This document shows positions 48,701-62,321 of a DNA stretch of 64,000 bases, one piece after another. The DNA comes from Hirudinaria manillensis (Eukaryota > Annelida > Clitellata > Hirudinida > Hirudinidae): positions 4,467,501 to 4,531,500 of the forward strand of contig CM067526.1 of assembly GCA_034509925.1 (NCBI GenBank), written 5' to 3'. Numbering within the stretch: the first letter of the stretch is position 1; each line of letters starts with the position of its first letter. The notes below the pieces were generated by a model. That model had not been told where the DNA came from, ran no database searches, and saw only the letters and a list, made by a program, of their open reading frames with translations. A program made the translations under genes and the position numbers.

Positions 48701-51700
48701 AGACTCCAGCGATTTCGATCCAACGGTTTCGCAAAACCCTTGTGTCAGAAGTGGGATTTGAACCCACGCCCACATCAGTGGACCAGAATACTCTGCGTCG
48801 CAAAGCAAGGAAGAACCTTGAGTCTGGCGCCTTAGACCGCTCGGCCATCCTGACACGACGCCGAACAGGAACTCCAAACTCCCTACAGCCTCGCTCTACT
48901 CCTAACGAACGCCGTTTTTGGTCGTATCCAACAAAATCGCCTCCAAAGACTCCAGCGATTTCGATCCAACGGTTTCGCAAAACCCTTGTGTCAGAAGTGG
49001 GATTTGAACCCACGCCCACATCAGTGGACCAGAATACTCTGCGTCGCAAAGCAAGGAAGAACCTTGAGTCTGGCGCCTTAGACCGCTCGGCCATCCTGAC
49101 ACGACGCCGAACAGGAACTCCAAACTCCCTACAGCCTCGCTCTACTCCTAACGAACGCCGTTTTTGGTCGTATCCAACAAAATCGCCTACAAAGACTCCA
49201 GCGATTTCGATCCAACGGTTTCGCAAAACCCTTGTGTCAGAAGTGGGATTTGAACCCACGCCCACATCAGTGGACCAGAATACTCTGCGTCGCAAAGCAA
49301 GGAAGAACCTTGAGTCTGGCGCCTTAGACCGCTCGGCCATCCTGACACGACGCCGAACAGGAACTCCAAACTCCCTACAGCCTCGCTCTACTCCTAACGA
49401 ACGCCGTTTTTGGTCGTATCCAACAAAATCGCCTCCAAAGACTCCAGCGATTTCGATCCAACGGTTTCGCAAAACCCTTGTGTCAGAAGTGGGATTTGAA
49501 CCCACGCCCACATCAGTGGACCAGAATACTCTGCGTCGCAAAGCAAGGAAGAACCTTGAGTCTGGCGCCTTAGACCGCTCGGCCATCCTGACACGACGCC
49601 GAACAGGAACTCCAAACTCCCTACAGCCTCGCTCTACTCCTAACGAACGCCGTTTTTGGTCGTATCCAACAAAATCGCCTCCAAAGACTCCAGCGATTTC
49701 GATCCAACGGTTTCGCAAAACCCTTGTGTCAGAAGTGGGATTTGAACCCACGCCCACATCAGTGGACCAGAATACTCTGCGTCGCAAAGCAAGGAAGAAC
49801 CTTGAGTCTGGCGCCTTAGACCGCTCGGCCATCCTGACACGACGCCGAACAGGAACTCCAAACTCCCTACAGCCTCGCTCTACTCCTAACGAACGCCGTT
49901 TTTGGTCGTATCCAACAAAATCGCCTCCAAAGACTCCAGCGATTTCGATCCAACGGTTTCGCAAAACCCTTGTGTCAGAAGTGGGATTTGAACCCACGCC
50001 CACATCAGTGGACCAGAATACTCTGCGTCGCAAAGCAAGGAAGAACCTTGAGTCTGGCGCCTTAGACCGCTCGGCCATCCTGACACGACGCCGAACAGGA
50101 ACTCCAAACTCCCTACAGCCTCGCTCTACTCCTAACGAACGCCGTTTTTGGTCGTATCCAACAAAATCGCCTCCAAAGACTCCAGCGATTTCGATCCAAC
50201 GGTTTCGCAAAACCCTTGTGTCAGAAGTGGGATTTGAACCCACGCCCACATCAGTGGACCAGAATACTCTGCGTCGCAAAGCAAGGAAGAACCTTGAGTC
50301 TGGCGCCTTAGACCGCTCGGCCATCCTGACACGACGCCGAACAGGAACTCCAAACTCCCTACAGCCTCGCTCTACTCCTAACGAACGCCGTTTTTGGTCG
50401 TATCCAACAAAATCGCCTCCAAAGACTCCAGCGATTTCGATCCAACGGTTTCGCAAAACCCTTGTGTCAGAAGTGGGATTTGAACCCACGCCCACATCAG
50501 TGGACCAGAATACTCTGCGTCGCAAAGCAAGGAAGAACCTTGAGTCTGGCGCCTTAGACCGCTCGGCCATCCTGACACGACGCCGAACAGGAACTCCAAA
50601 CTCCCTACAGCCTCGCTCTACTCCTAACGAACGCCGTTTTTGGTCGTATCCAACAAAATCGCCTACAAAGACTCCAGCGATTTCGATCCAACGGTTTCGC
50701 AAAACCCTTGTGTCAGAAGTGGGATTTGAACCCACGCCCACATCAGTGGACCAGAATACTCTGCGTCGCAAAGCAAGGAAGAACCTTGAGTCTGGCGCCT
50801 TAGACCGCTCGGCCATCCTGACACGACGCCGAACAGGAACTCCAAACTCCCTACAGCCTCGCTCTACTCCTAACGAACGCCGTTTTTGGTCGTATCCAAC
50901 AAAATCGCCTCCAAAGACTCCAGCGATTTCGATCCAACGGTTTCGCAAAACCCTTGTGTCAGAAGTGGGATTTGAACCCACGCCCACATCAGTGGACCAG
51001 AATACTCTGCGTCGCAAAGCAAGGAAGAACCTTGAGTCTGGCGCCTTAGACCGCTCGGCCATCCTGACACGACGCCGAACAGGAACTCCAAACTCCCTAC
51101 AGCCTCGCTCTACTCCTAACGAACGCCGTTTTTGGTCGTATCCAACAAAATCGCCTCCAAAGACTCCAGCGATTTCGATCCAACGGTTTCGCAAAACCCT
51201 TGTGTCAGAAGTGGGATTTGAACCCACGCCCACATCAGTGGACCAGAATACTCTGCGTCGCAAAGCAAGGAAGAACCTTGAGTCTGGCGCCTTAGACCGC
51301 TCGGCCATCCTGACACGACGCCGAACAGGAACTCCAAACTCCCTACAGCCTCGCTCTACTCCTAACGAACGCCGTTTTTGGTCGTATCCAACAAAATCGC
51401 CTCCAAAGACTCCAGCGATTTCGATCCAACGGTTTCGCAAAACCCTTGTGTCAGAAGTGGGATTTGAACCCACGCCCACATCAGTGGACCAGAATACTCT
51501 GCGTCGCAAAGCAAGGAAGAACCTTGAGTCTGGCGCCTTAGACCGCTCGGCCATCCTGACACGACGCCGAACAGGAACTCCAAACTCCCTACAGCCTCGC
51601 TCTACTCCTAACGAACGCCGTTTTTGGTCGTATCCAACAAAATCGCCTCCAAAGACTCCAGCGATTTCGATCCAACGGTTTCGCAAAACCCTTGTGTCAG

Positions 51701-53036
51701 AAGTGGGATTTGAACCCACGCCCACATCAGTGGACCAGAATACTCTGCGTCGCAAAGCAAGGAAGAACCTTGAGTCTGGCGCCTTAGACCGCTCGGCCAT
51801 CCTGACACGACGCCGAACAGGAACTCCAAACTCCCTACAGCCTCGCTCTACTCCTAACGAACGCCGTTTTTGGTCGTATCCAACAAAATCGCCTCCAAAG
51901 ACTCCAGCGATTTCGATCCAACGGTTTCGCAAAACCCTTGTGTCAGAAGTGGGATTTGAACCCACGCCCACATCAGTGGACCAGAATACTCTGCGTCGCA
52001 AAGCAAGGAAGAACCTTGAGTCTGGCGCCTTAGACCGCTCGGCCATCCTGACACGACGCCGAACAGGAACTCCAAACTCCCTACAGCCTCGCTCTACTCC
52101 TAACGAACGCCGTTTTTGGTCGTATCCAACAAAATCGCCACCAAAGACTCCAGCGATTTCGATCCAACGGTTTCGCAAAACCCTTGTGTCAGAAGTGGGA
52201 TTTGAACCCACGCCCACATCAGTGGACCAGAATACTCTGCGTCGCAAAGCAAGGAAGAACCTTGAGTCTGGCGCCTTAGACCGCTCGGCCATCCTGACAC
52301 GACGCCGAACAGGAACTCCAAACTCCCTACAGCCTCGCTCTACTCCTAACGAACGCCGTTTTTGGTCGTATCCAACAAAATCGCCTCCAAAGACTCCAGC
52401 GATTTCGATCCAACGGTTTCGCAAAACCCTTGTGTCAGAAGTGGGATTTGAACCCACGCCCACATCAGTGGACCAGAATACTCTGCGTCGCAAAGCAAGG
52501 AAGAACCTTGAGTCTGGCGCCTTAGACCGCTCGGCCATCCTGACACGACGCCGAACAGGAACTCCAAACTCCCTACAGCCTCGCTCTACTCCTAACGAAC
52601 GCCGTTTTTGGTCGTATCCAACAAAATCGCCTACAAAGACTCCAGCGATTTCGATCCAACGGTTTCGCAAAACCCTTGTGTCAGAAGTGGGATTTGAACC
52701 CACGCCCACATCAGTGGACCAGAATACTCTGCGTCGCAAAGCAAGGAAGAACCTTGAGTCTGGCGCCTTAGACCGCTCGGCCATCCTGACACGACGCCGA
52801 ACAGGAACTCCAAACTCCCTACAGCCTCGCTCTACTCCTAACGAACGCCGTTTTTGGTCGTATCCAACAAAATCGCCTCCAAAGACTCCAGCGATTTCGA
52901 TCCAACGGTTTCGCAAAACCCTTGTGTCAGAAGTGGGATTTGAACCCACGCCCACATCAGTGGACCAGAATACTCTGCGTCGCAAAGCAAGGAAGAACCT
53001 TGAGTCTGGCGCCTTAGACCGCTCGGCCATCCTGAC
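45791..53036 (-). tRNA. Run of 30 intact tRNA-Leu(CAA) genes, units 99-128
   Basis: Genes at 45791-45902 plus 246k, k = 0 to 29, the last at 52925-53036. One spacer near 52140 has A for T. Confidence 0.95.
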
Positions 53037-53170
53037 ACGACGCCGAACAGGAACTCCAAACTCCCTACAGCCTCGCTCTACTCCTAACGAACGCCGTTTT
53101 TGGTCGTATCCAACAAAATCGCCTCCAAAGACTCCAGCGATTTCGATCCAACGGTTTCGCAAAACCCTTG

Positions 53171-53282
53171 TGTCAGAAGTGGGATTTGTAACCGAGCCCA
53201 CATCAGTGGACCAGAATACTCTGCGTCGCAAAGCAAGGAAGAACCTTGAGTCTGGCGCCTTAGACCGCTCGGCCATCCTGAC
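53171..53282 (-). tRNA. tRNA-Leu(CAA), unit 129, damaged B box and T arm
   Basis: The T-arm region reads GGGCTCGGTTACAAATCC where the others have GGGCGTGGGTTCAAATCC. The T stem's 5' strand and the B-box spacing are lost, so this copy is likely a pseudogene. Confidence 0.85.
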
Positions 53283-53416
53283 ACGACGCCGAACAGGAAC
53301 TCCAAACTCCCTACAGCCTCGCTCTACTCCTAACGAACGCCGTTTTTGGTCGTATCCAACAAAATCGCCTCCAAAGACTCCAGCGATTTCGATCCAACGG
53401 TTTCGCAAAACCCTTG

Positions 53417-56400
53417 TGTCAGAAGTGGGATTTGAACCCACGCCCACATCAGTGGACCAGAATACTCTGCGTCGCAAAGCAAGGAAGAACCTTGAGTCTG
53501 GCGCCTTAGACCGCTCGGCCATCCTGACACGACGCCGAACAGGAACTCCAAACTCCCTACAGCCTCGCTCTACTCCTAACGAACGCCGTTTTTGGTCGTA
53601 TCCAACAAAATCGCCTCCAAAGACTCCAGCGATTTCGATCCAACGGTTTCGCAAAACCCTTGTGTCAGAAGTGGGATTTGAACCCACGCCCACATCAGTG
53701 GACCAGAATACTCTGCGTCGCAAAGCAAGGAAGAACCTTGAGTCTGGCGCCTTAGACCGCTCGGCCATCCTGACACGACGCCGAACAGGAACTCCAAACT
53801 CCCTACAGCCTCGCTCTACTCCTAACGAACGCCGTTTTTGGTCGTATCCAACAAAATCGCCTACAAAGACTCCAGCGATTTCGATCCAACGGTTTCGCAA
53901 AACCCTTGTGTCAGAAGTGGGATTTGAACCCACGCCCACATCAGTGGACCAGAATACTCTGCGTCGCAAAGCAAGGAAGAACCTTGAGTCTGGCGCCTTA
54001 GACCGCTCGGCCATCCTGACACGACGCCGAACAGGAACTCCAAACTCCCTACAGCCTCGCTCTACTCCTAACGAACGCCGTTTTTGGTCGTATCCAACAA
54101 AATCGCCTACAAAGACTCCAGCGATTTCGATCCAACGGTTTCGCAAAACCCTTGTGTCAGAAGTGGGATTTGAACCCACGCCCACATCAGTGGACCAGAA
54201 TACTCTGCGTCGCAAAGCAAGGAAGAACCTTGAGTCTGGCGCCTTAGACCGCTCGGCCATCCTGACACGACGCCGAACAGGAACTCCAAACTCCCTACAG
54301 CCTCGCTCTACTCCTAACGAACGCCGTTTTTGGTCGTATCCAACAAAATCGCCTACAAAGACTCCAGCGATTTCGATCCAACGGTTTCGCAAAACCCTTG
54401 TGTCAGAAGTGGGATTTGAACCCACGCCCACATCAGTGGACCAGAATACTCTGCGTCGCAAAGCAAGGAAGAACCTTGAGTCTGGCGCCTTAGACCGCTC
54501 GGCCATCCTGACACGACGCCGAACAGGAACTCCAAACTCCCTACAGCCTCGCTCTACTCCTAACGAACGCCGTTTTTGGTCGTATCCAACAAAATCGCCT
54601 ACAAAGACTCCAGCGATTTCGATCCAACGGTTTCGCAAAACCCTTGTGTCAGAAGTGGGATTTGAACCCACGCCCACATCAGTGGACCAGAATACTCTGC
54701 GTCGCAAAGCAAGGAAGAACCTTGAGTCTGGCGCCTTAGACCGCTCGGCCATCCTGACACGACGCCGAACAGGAACTCCAAACTCCCTACAGCCTCGCTC
54801 TACTCCTAACGAACGCCGTTTTTGGTCGTATCCAACAAAATCGCCTCCAAAGACTCCAGCGATTTCGATCCAACGGTTTCGCAAAACCCTTGTGTCAGAA
54901 GTGGGATTTGAACCCACGCCCACATCAGTGGACCAGAATACTCTGCGTCGCAAAGCAAGGAAGAACCTTGAGTCTGGCGCCTTAGACCGCTCGGCCATCC
55001 TGACACGACGCCGAACAGGAACTCCAAACTCCCTACAGCCTCGCTCTACTCCTAACGAACGCCGTTTTTGGTCGTATCCAACAAAATCGCCTCCAAAGAC
55101 TCCAGCGATTTCGATCCAACGGTTTCGCAAAACCCTTGTGTCAGAAGTGGGATTTGAACCCACGCCCACATCAGTGGACCAGAATACTCTGCGTCGCAAA
55201 GCAAGGAAGAACCTTGAGTCTGGCGCCTTAGACCGCTCGGCCATCCTGACACGACGCCGAACAGGAACTCCAAACTCCCTACAGCCTCGCTCTACTCCTA
55301 ACGAACGCCGTTTTTGGTCGTATCCAACAAAATCGCCTACAAAGACTCCAGCGATTTCGATCCAACGGTTTCGCAAAACCCTTGTGTCAGAAGTGGGATT
55401 TGAACCCACGCCCACATCAGTGGACCAGAATACTCTGCGTCGCAAAGCAAGGAAGAACCTTGAGTCTGGCGCCTTAGACCGCTCGGCCATCCTGACACGA
55501 CGCCGAACAGGAACTCCAAACTCCCTACAGCCTCGCTCTACTCCTAACGAACGCCGTTTTTGGTCGTATCCAACAAAATCGCCTCCAAAGACTCCAGCGA
55601 TTTCGATCCAACGGTTTCGCAAAACCCTTGTGTCAGAAGTGGGATTTGAACCCACGCCCACATCAGTGGACCAGAATACTCTGCGTCGCAAAGCAAGGAA
55701 GAACCTTGAGTCTGGCGCCTTAGACCGCTCGGCCATCCTGACACGACGCCGAACAGGAACTCCAAACTCCCTACAGCCTCGCTCTACTCCTAACGAACGC
55801 CGTTTTTGGTCGTATCCAACAAAATCGCCTCCAAAGACTCCAGCGATTTCGATCCAACGGTTTCGCAAAACCCTTGTGTCAGAAGTGGGATTTGAACCCA
55901 CGCCCACATCAGTGGACCAGAATACTCTGCGTCGCAAAGCAAGGAAGAACCTTGAGTCTGGCGCCTTAGACCGCTCGGCCATCCTGACACGACGCCGAAC
56001 AGGAACTCCAAACTCCCTACAGCCTCGCTCTACTCCTAACGAACGCCGTTTTTGGTCGTATCCAACAAAATCGCCTACAAAGACTCCAGCGATTTCGATC
56101 CAACGGTTTCGCAAAACCCTTGTGTCAGAAGTGGGATTTGAACCCACGCCCACATCAGTGGACCAGAATACTCTGCGTCGCAAAGCAAGGAAGAACCTTG
56201 AGTCTGGCGCCTTAGACCGCTCGGCCATCCTGACACGACGCCGAACAGGAACTCCAAACTCCCTACAGCCTCGCTCTACTCCTAACGAACGCCGTTTTTG
56301 GTCGTATCCAACAAAATCGCCTACAAAGACTCCAGCGATTTCGATCCAACGGTTTCGCAAAAACCTTGTGTCAGAAGTGGGATTTGAACCCACGCCCACA

Positions 56401-59400
56401 TCAGTGGACCAGAATACTCTGCGTCGCAAAGCAAGGAAGAACCTTGAGTCTGGCGCCTTAGACCGCTCGGCCATCCTGACACGACGCCGAACAGGAACTC
56501 CAAACTCCCTACAGCCTCGCTCTACTCCTAACGAACGCCGTTTTTGGTCGTATCCAACAAAATCGCCTCCAAAGACTCCAGCGATTTCGATCCAACGGTT
56601 TCGCAAAACCCTTGTGTCAGAAGTGGGATTTGAACCCACGCCCACATCAGTGGACCAGAATACTCTGCGTCGCAAAGCAAGGAAGAACCTTGAGTCTGGC
56701 GCCTTAGACCGCTCGGCCATCCTGACACGACGCCGAACAGGAACTCCAAACTCCCTACAGCCTCGCTCTACTCCTAACGAACGCCGTTTTTGGTCGTATC
56801 CAACAAAATCGCCTCCAAAGACTCCAGCGATTTCGATCCAACGGTTTCGCAAAACCCTTGTGTCAGAAGTGGGATTTGAACCCACGCCCACATCAGTGGA
56901 CCAGAATACTCTGCGTCGCAAAGCAAGGAAGAACCTTGAGTCTGGCGCCTTAGACCGCTCGGCCATCCTGACACGACGCCGAACAGGAACTCCAAACTCC
57001 CTACAGCCTCGCTCTACTCCTAACGAACGCCGTTTTTGGTCGTATCCAACAAAATCGCCTCCAAAGACTCCAGCGATTTCGATCCAACGGTTTCGCAAAA
57101 CCCTTGTGTCAGAAGTGGGATTTGAACCCACGCCCACATCAGTGGACCAGAATACTCTGCGTCGCAAAGCAAGGAAGAACCTTGAGTCTGGCGCCTTAGA
57201 CCGCTCGGCCATCCTGACACGACGCCGAACAGGAACTCCAAACTCCCTACAGCCTCGCTCTACTCCTAACGAACGCCGTTTTTGGTCGTATCCAACAAAA
57301 TCGCCTCCAAAGACTCCAGCGATTTCGATCCAACGGTTTCGCAAAACCCTTGTGTCAGAAGTGGGATTTGAACCCACGCCCACATCAGTGGACCAGAATA
57401 CTCTGCGTCGCAAAGCAAGGAAGAACCTTGAGTCTGGCGCCTTAGACCGCTCGGCCATCCTGACACGACGCCGAACAGGAACTCCAAACTCCCTACAGCC
57501 TCGCTCTACTCCTAACGAACGCCGTTTTTGGTCGTATCCAACAAAATCGCCTCCAAAGACTCCAGCGATTTCGATCCAACGGTTTCGCAAAACCCTTGTG
57601 TCAGAAGTGGGATTTGAACCCACGCCCACATCAGTGGACCAGAATACTCTGCGTCGCAAAGCAAGGAAGAACCTTGAGTCTGGCGCCTTAGACCGCTCGG
57701 CCATCCTGACACGACGCCGAACAGGAACTCCAAACTCCCTACAGCCTCGCTCTACTCCTAACGAACGCCGTTTTTGGTCGTATCCAACAAAATCGCCTCC
57801 AAAGACTCCAGCGATTTCGATCCAACGGTTTCGCAAAACCCTTGTGTCAGAAGTGGGATTTGAACCCACGCCCACATCAGTGGACCAGAATACTCTGCGT
57901 CGCAAAGCAAGGAAGAACCTTGAGTCTGGCGCCTTAGACCGCTCGGCCATCCTGACACGACGCCGAACAGGAACTCCAAACTCCCTACAGCCTCGCTCTA
58001 CTCCTAACGAACGCCGTTTTTGGTCGTATCCAACAAAATCGCCTCCAAAGACTCCAGCGATTTCGATCCAACGGTTTCGCAAAACCCTTGTGTCAGAAGT
58101 GGGATTTGAACCCACGCCCACATCAGTGGACCAGAATACTCTGCGTCGCAAAGCAAGGAAGAACCTTGAGTCTGGCGCCTTAGACCGCTCGGCCATCCTG
58201 ACACGACGCCGAACAGGAACTCCAAACTCCCTACAGCCTCGCTCTACTCCTAACGAACGCCGTTTTTGGTCGTATCCAACAAAATCGCCTCCAAAGACTC
58301 CAGCGATTTCGATCCAACGGTTTCGCAAAACCCTTGTGTCAGAAGTGGGATTTGAACCCACGCCCACATCAGTGGACCAGAATACTCTGCGTCGCAAAGC
58401 AAGGAAGAACCTTGAGTCTGGCGCCTTAGACCGCTCGGCCATCCTGACACGACGCCGAACAGGAACTCCAAACTCCCTACAGCCTCGCTCTACTCCTAAC
58501 GAACGCCGTTTTTGGTCGTATCCAACAAAATCGCCTCCAAAGACTCCAGCGATTTCGATCCAACGGTTTCGCAAAACCCTTGTGTCAGAAGTGGGATTTG
58601 AACCCACGCCCACATCAGTGGACCAGAATACTCTGCGTCGCAAAGCAAGGAAGAACCTTGAGTCTGGCGCCTTAGACCGCTCGGCCATCCTGACACGACG
58701 CCGAACAGGAACTCCAAACTCCCTACAGCCTCGCTCTACTCCTAACGAACGCCGTTTTTGGTCGTATCCAACAAAATCGCCTCCAAAGACTCCAGCGATT
58801 TCGATCCAACGGTTTCGCAAAACCCTTGTGTCAGAAGTGGGATTTGAACCCACGCCCACATCAGTGGACCAGAATACTCTGCGTCGCAAAGCAAGGAAGA
58901 ACCTTGAGTCTGGCGCCTTAGACCGCTCGGCCATCCTGACACGACGCCGAACAGGAACTCCAAACTCCCTACAGCCTCGCTCTACTCCTAACGAACGCCG
59001 TTTTTGGTCGTATCCAACAAAATCGCCTCCAAAGACTCCAGCGATTTCGATCCAACGGTTTCGCAAAACCCTTGTGTCAGAAGTGGGATTTGAACCCACG
59101 CCCACATCAGTGGACCAGAATACTCTGCGTCGCAAAGCAAGGAAGAACCTTGAGTCTGGCGCCTTAGACCGCTCGGCCATCCTGACACGACGCCGAACAG
59201 GAACTCCAAACTCCCTACAGCCTCGCTCTACTCCTAACGAACGCCGTTTTTGGTCGTATCCAACAAAATCGCCTCCAAAGACTCCAGCGATTTCGATCCA
59301 ACGGTTTCGCAAAACCCTTGTGTCAGAAGTGGGATTTGAACCCACGCCCACATCAGTGGACCAGAATACTCTGCGTCGCAAAGCAAGGAAGAACCTTGAG

Positions 59401-60416
59401 TCTGGCGCCTTAGACCGCTCGGCCATCCTGACACGACGCCGAACAGGAACTCCAAACTCCCTACAGCCTCGCTCTACTCCTAACGAACGCCGTTTTTGGT
59501 CGTATCCAACAAAATCGCCTCCAAAGACTCCAGCGATTTCGATCCAACGGTTTCGCAAAACCCTTGTGTCAGAAGTGGGATTTGAACCCACGCCCACATC
59601 AGTGGACCAGAATACTCTGCGTCGCAAAGCAAGGAAGAACCTTGAGTCTGGCGCCTTAGACCGCTCGGCCATCCTGACACGACGCCGAACAGGAACTCCA
59701 AACTCCCTACAGCCTCGCTCTACTCCTAACGAACGCCGTTTTTGGTCGTATCCAACAAAATCGCCTCCAAAGACTCCAGCGATTTCGATCCAACGGTTTC
59801 GCAAAACCCTTGTGTCAGAAGTGGGATTTGAACCCACGCCCACATCAGTGGACCAGAATACTCTGCGTCGCAAAGCAAGGAAGAACCTTGAGTCTGGCGC
59901 CTTAGACCGCTCGGCCATCCTGACACGACGCCGAACAGGAACTCCAAACTCCCTACAGCCTCGCTCTACTCCTAACGAACGCCGTTTTTGGTCGTATCCA
60001 ACAAAATCGCCTCCAAAGACTCCAGCGATTTCGATCCAACGGTTTCGCAAAACCCTTGTGTCAGAAGTGGGATTTGAACCCACGCCCACATCAGTGGACC
60101 AGAATACTCTGCGTCGCAAAGCAAGGAAGAACCTTGAGTCTGGCGCCTTAGACCGCTCGGCCATCCTGACACGACGCCGAACAGGAACTCCAAACTCCCT
60201 ACAGCCTCGCTCTACTCCTAACGAACGCCGTTTTTGGTCGTATCCAACAAAATCGCCTACAAAGACTCCAGCGATTTCGATCCAACGGTTTCGCAAAACC
60301 CTTGTGTCAGAAGTGGGATTTGAACCCACGCCCACATCAGTGGACCAGAATACTCTGCGTCGCAAAGCAAGGAAGAACCTTGAGTCTGGCGCCTTAGACC
60401 GCTCGGCCATCCTGAC
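53417..60416 (-). tRNA. Run of 29 intact tRNA-Leu(CAA) genes, units 130-158
   Basis: Genes at 53417-53528 plus 246k, k = 0 to 28, the last at 60305-60416. Units 132-135 are a block of four A-variant spacers; units 143-157 are all C variant. Unit 142 has a T5 terminator. Confidence 0.95.
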
Positions 60417-60551
60417 ACGACGCCGAACAGGAACTCCAAACTCCCTACAGCCTCGCTCTACTCCTAACGAACGCCGTTTTTGGTCGTATCCAACAAAATC
60501 GCCTCCAAAGACTCCAGCGATTTCGATCCAACGGTTTTCGCAAAACCCTTG

Positions 60552-61893
60552 TGTCAGAAGTGGGATTTGAACCCACGCCCACATCAGTGGACCAGAATAC
60601 TCTGCGTCGCAAAGCAAGGAAGAACCTTGAGTCTGGCGCCTTAGACCGCTCGGCCATCCTGACACGACGCCGAACAGGAACTCCAAACTCCCTACAGCCT
60701 CGCTCTACTCCTAACGAACGCCGTTTTTGGTCGTATCCAACAAAATCGCCTCCAAAGACTCCAGCGATTTCGATCCAACGGTTTCGCAAAACCCTTGTGT
60801 CAGAAGTGGGATTTGAACCCACGCCCACATCAGTGGACCAGAATACTCTGCGTCGCAAAGCAAGGAAGAACCTTGAGTCTGGCGCCTTAGACCGCTCGGC
60901 CATCCTGACACGACGCCGAACAGGAACTCCAAACTCCCTACAGCCTCGCTCTACTCCTAACGAACGCCGTTTTTGGTCGTATCCAACAAAATCGCCTCCA
61001 AAGACTCCAGCGATTTCGATCCAACGGTTTCGCAAAACCCTTGTGTCAGAAGTGGGATTTGAACCCACGCCCACATCAGTGGACCAGAATACTCTGCGTC
61101 GCAAAGCAAGGAAGAACCTTGAGTCTGGCGCCTTAGACCGCTCGGCCATCCTGACACGACGCCGAACAGGAACTCCAAACTCCCTACAGCCTCGCTCTAC
61201 TCCTAACGAACGCCGTTTTTGGTCGTATCCAACAAAATCGCCTCCAAAGACTCCAGCGATTTCGATCCAACGGTTTCGCAAAACCCTTGTGTCAGAAGTG
61301 GGATTTGAACCCACGCCCACATCAGTGGACCAGAATACTCTGCGTCGCAAAGCAAGGAAGAACCTTGAGTCTGGCGCCTTAGACCGCTCGGCCATCCTGA
61401 CACGACGCCGAACAGGAACTCCAAACTCCCTACAGCCTCGCTCTACTCCTAACGAACGCCGTTTTTGGTCGTATCCAACAAAATCGCCTACAAAGACTCC
61501 AGCGATTTCGATCCAACGGTTTCGCAAAACCCTTGTGTCAGAAGTGGGATTTGAACCCACGCCCACATCAGTGGACCAGAATACTCTGCGTCGCAAAGCA
61601 AGGAAGAACCTTGAGTCTGGCGCCTTAGACCGCTCGGCCATCCTGACACGACGCCGAACAGGAACTCCAAACTCCCTACAGCCTCGCTCTACTCCTAACG
61701 AACGCCGTTTTTGGTCGTATCCAACAAAATCGCCTCCAAAGACTCCAGCGATTTCGATCCAACGGTTTCGCAAAACCCTTGTGTCAGAAGTGGGATTTGA
61801 ACCCACGCCCACATCAGTGGACCAGAATACTCTGCGTCGCAAAGCAAGGAAGAACCTTGAGTCTGGCGCCTTAGACCGCTCGGCCATCCTGAC
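60552..61893 (-). tRNA. Run of 6 intact tRNA-Leu(CAA) genes, units 159-164
   Basis: Genes at 60552-60663 plus 246k, k = 0 to 5, the last at 61782-61893. Confidence 0.95.
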
Positions 61894-62027
61894 ACGACGC
61901 CGAACAGGAACTCCAAACTCCCTACAGCCTCGCTCTACTCCTAACGAACGCCGTTTTTGGTCGTATCCAACAAAATCGCCTACAAAGACTCCAGCGATTT
62001 CGATCCAACGGTTTCGCAAAACCCTTG

Positions 62028-62188
62028 TGTCAGAAGTGGGATTTGAACCCACGCCCACATCAGTGGACCAGAATACTCTGCGTCGCAAAGCAAGGAAGAA
62101 CCTTGAGTCTGGCGCCTTAGAATACTCTGCGTCGCAAAGCAAGGAAGAACCTTGAGTCTGGCGCCTTAGACCGCTCGGCCATCCTGAC
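62028..62188 (-). tRNA. tRNA-Leu(CAA), unit 165, with internal 49-bp duplication
   Basis: A 49-bp segment running from the end of the D loop through the anticodon stem, anticodon and intron is repeated in tandem, so the gene is 161 bp and holds two CAA anticodons and two introns between one set of acceptor and T arms. Very likely not a normal tRNA. Confidence 0.9.
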
Positions 62189-62321
62189 ACGACGCCGAAC
62201 AGGAACTCCAAACTCCCTACAGCCTCGCTCTACTCCTAACGAACGCCGTTTTTGGTCGTATCCAAAAAATCGCCTACAAAGACTCCAGCGATTTCGATCC
62301 AACGGTTTCGCAAAACCCTTG

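Noticed and set aside
45541-60686. Open frames of about 5,000 codons on both strands as giant repeat proteins
   Set aside because: They read through tRNA genes and spacers; they exist because the unit length is divisible by three and lacks stops in those frames. Both strands being open simultaneously over the same indel-bounded interval fits the artefact.
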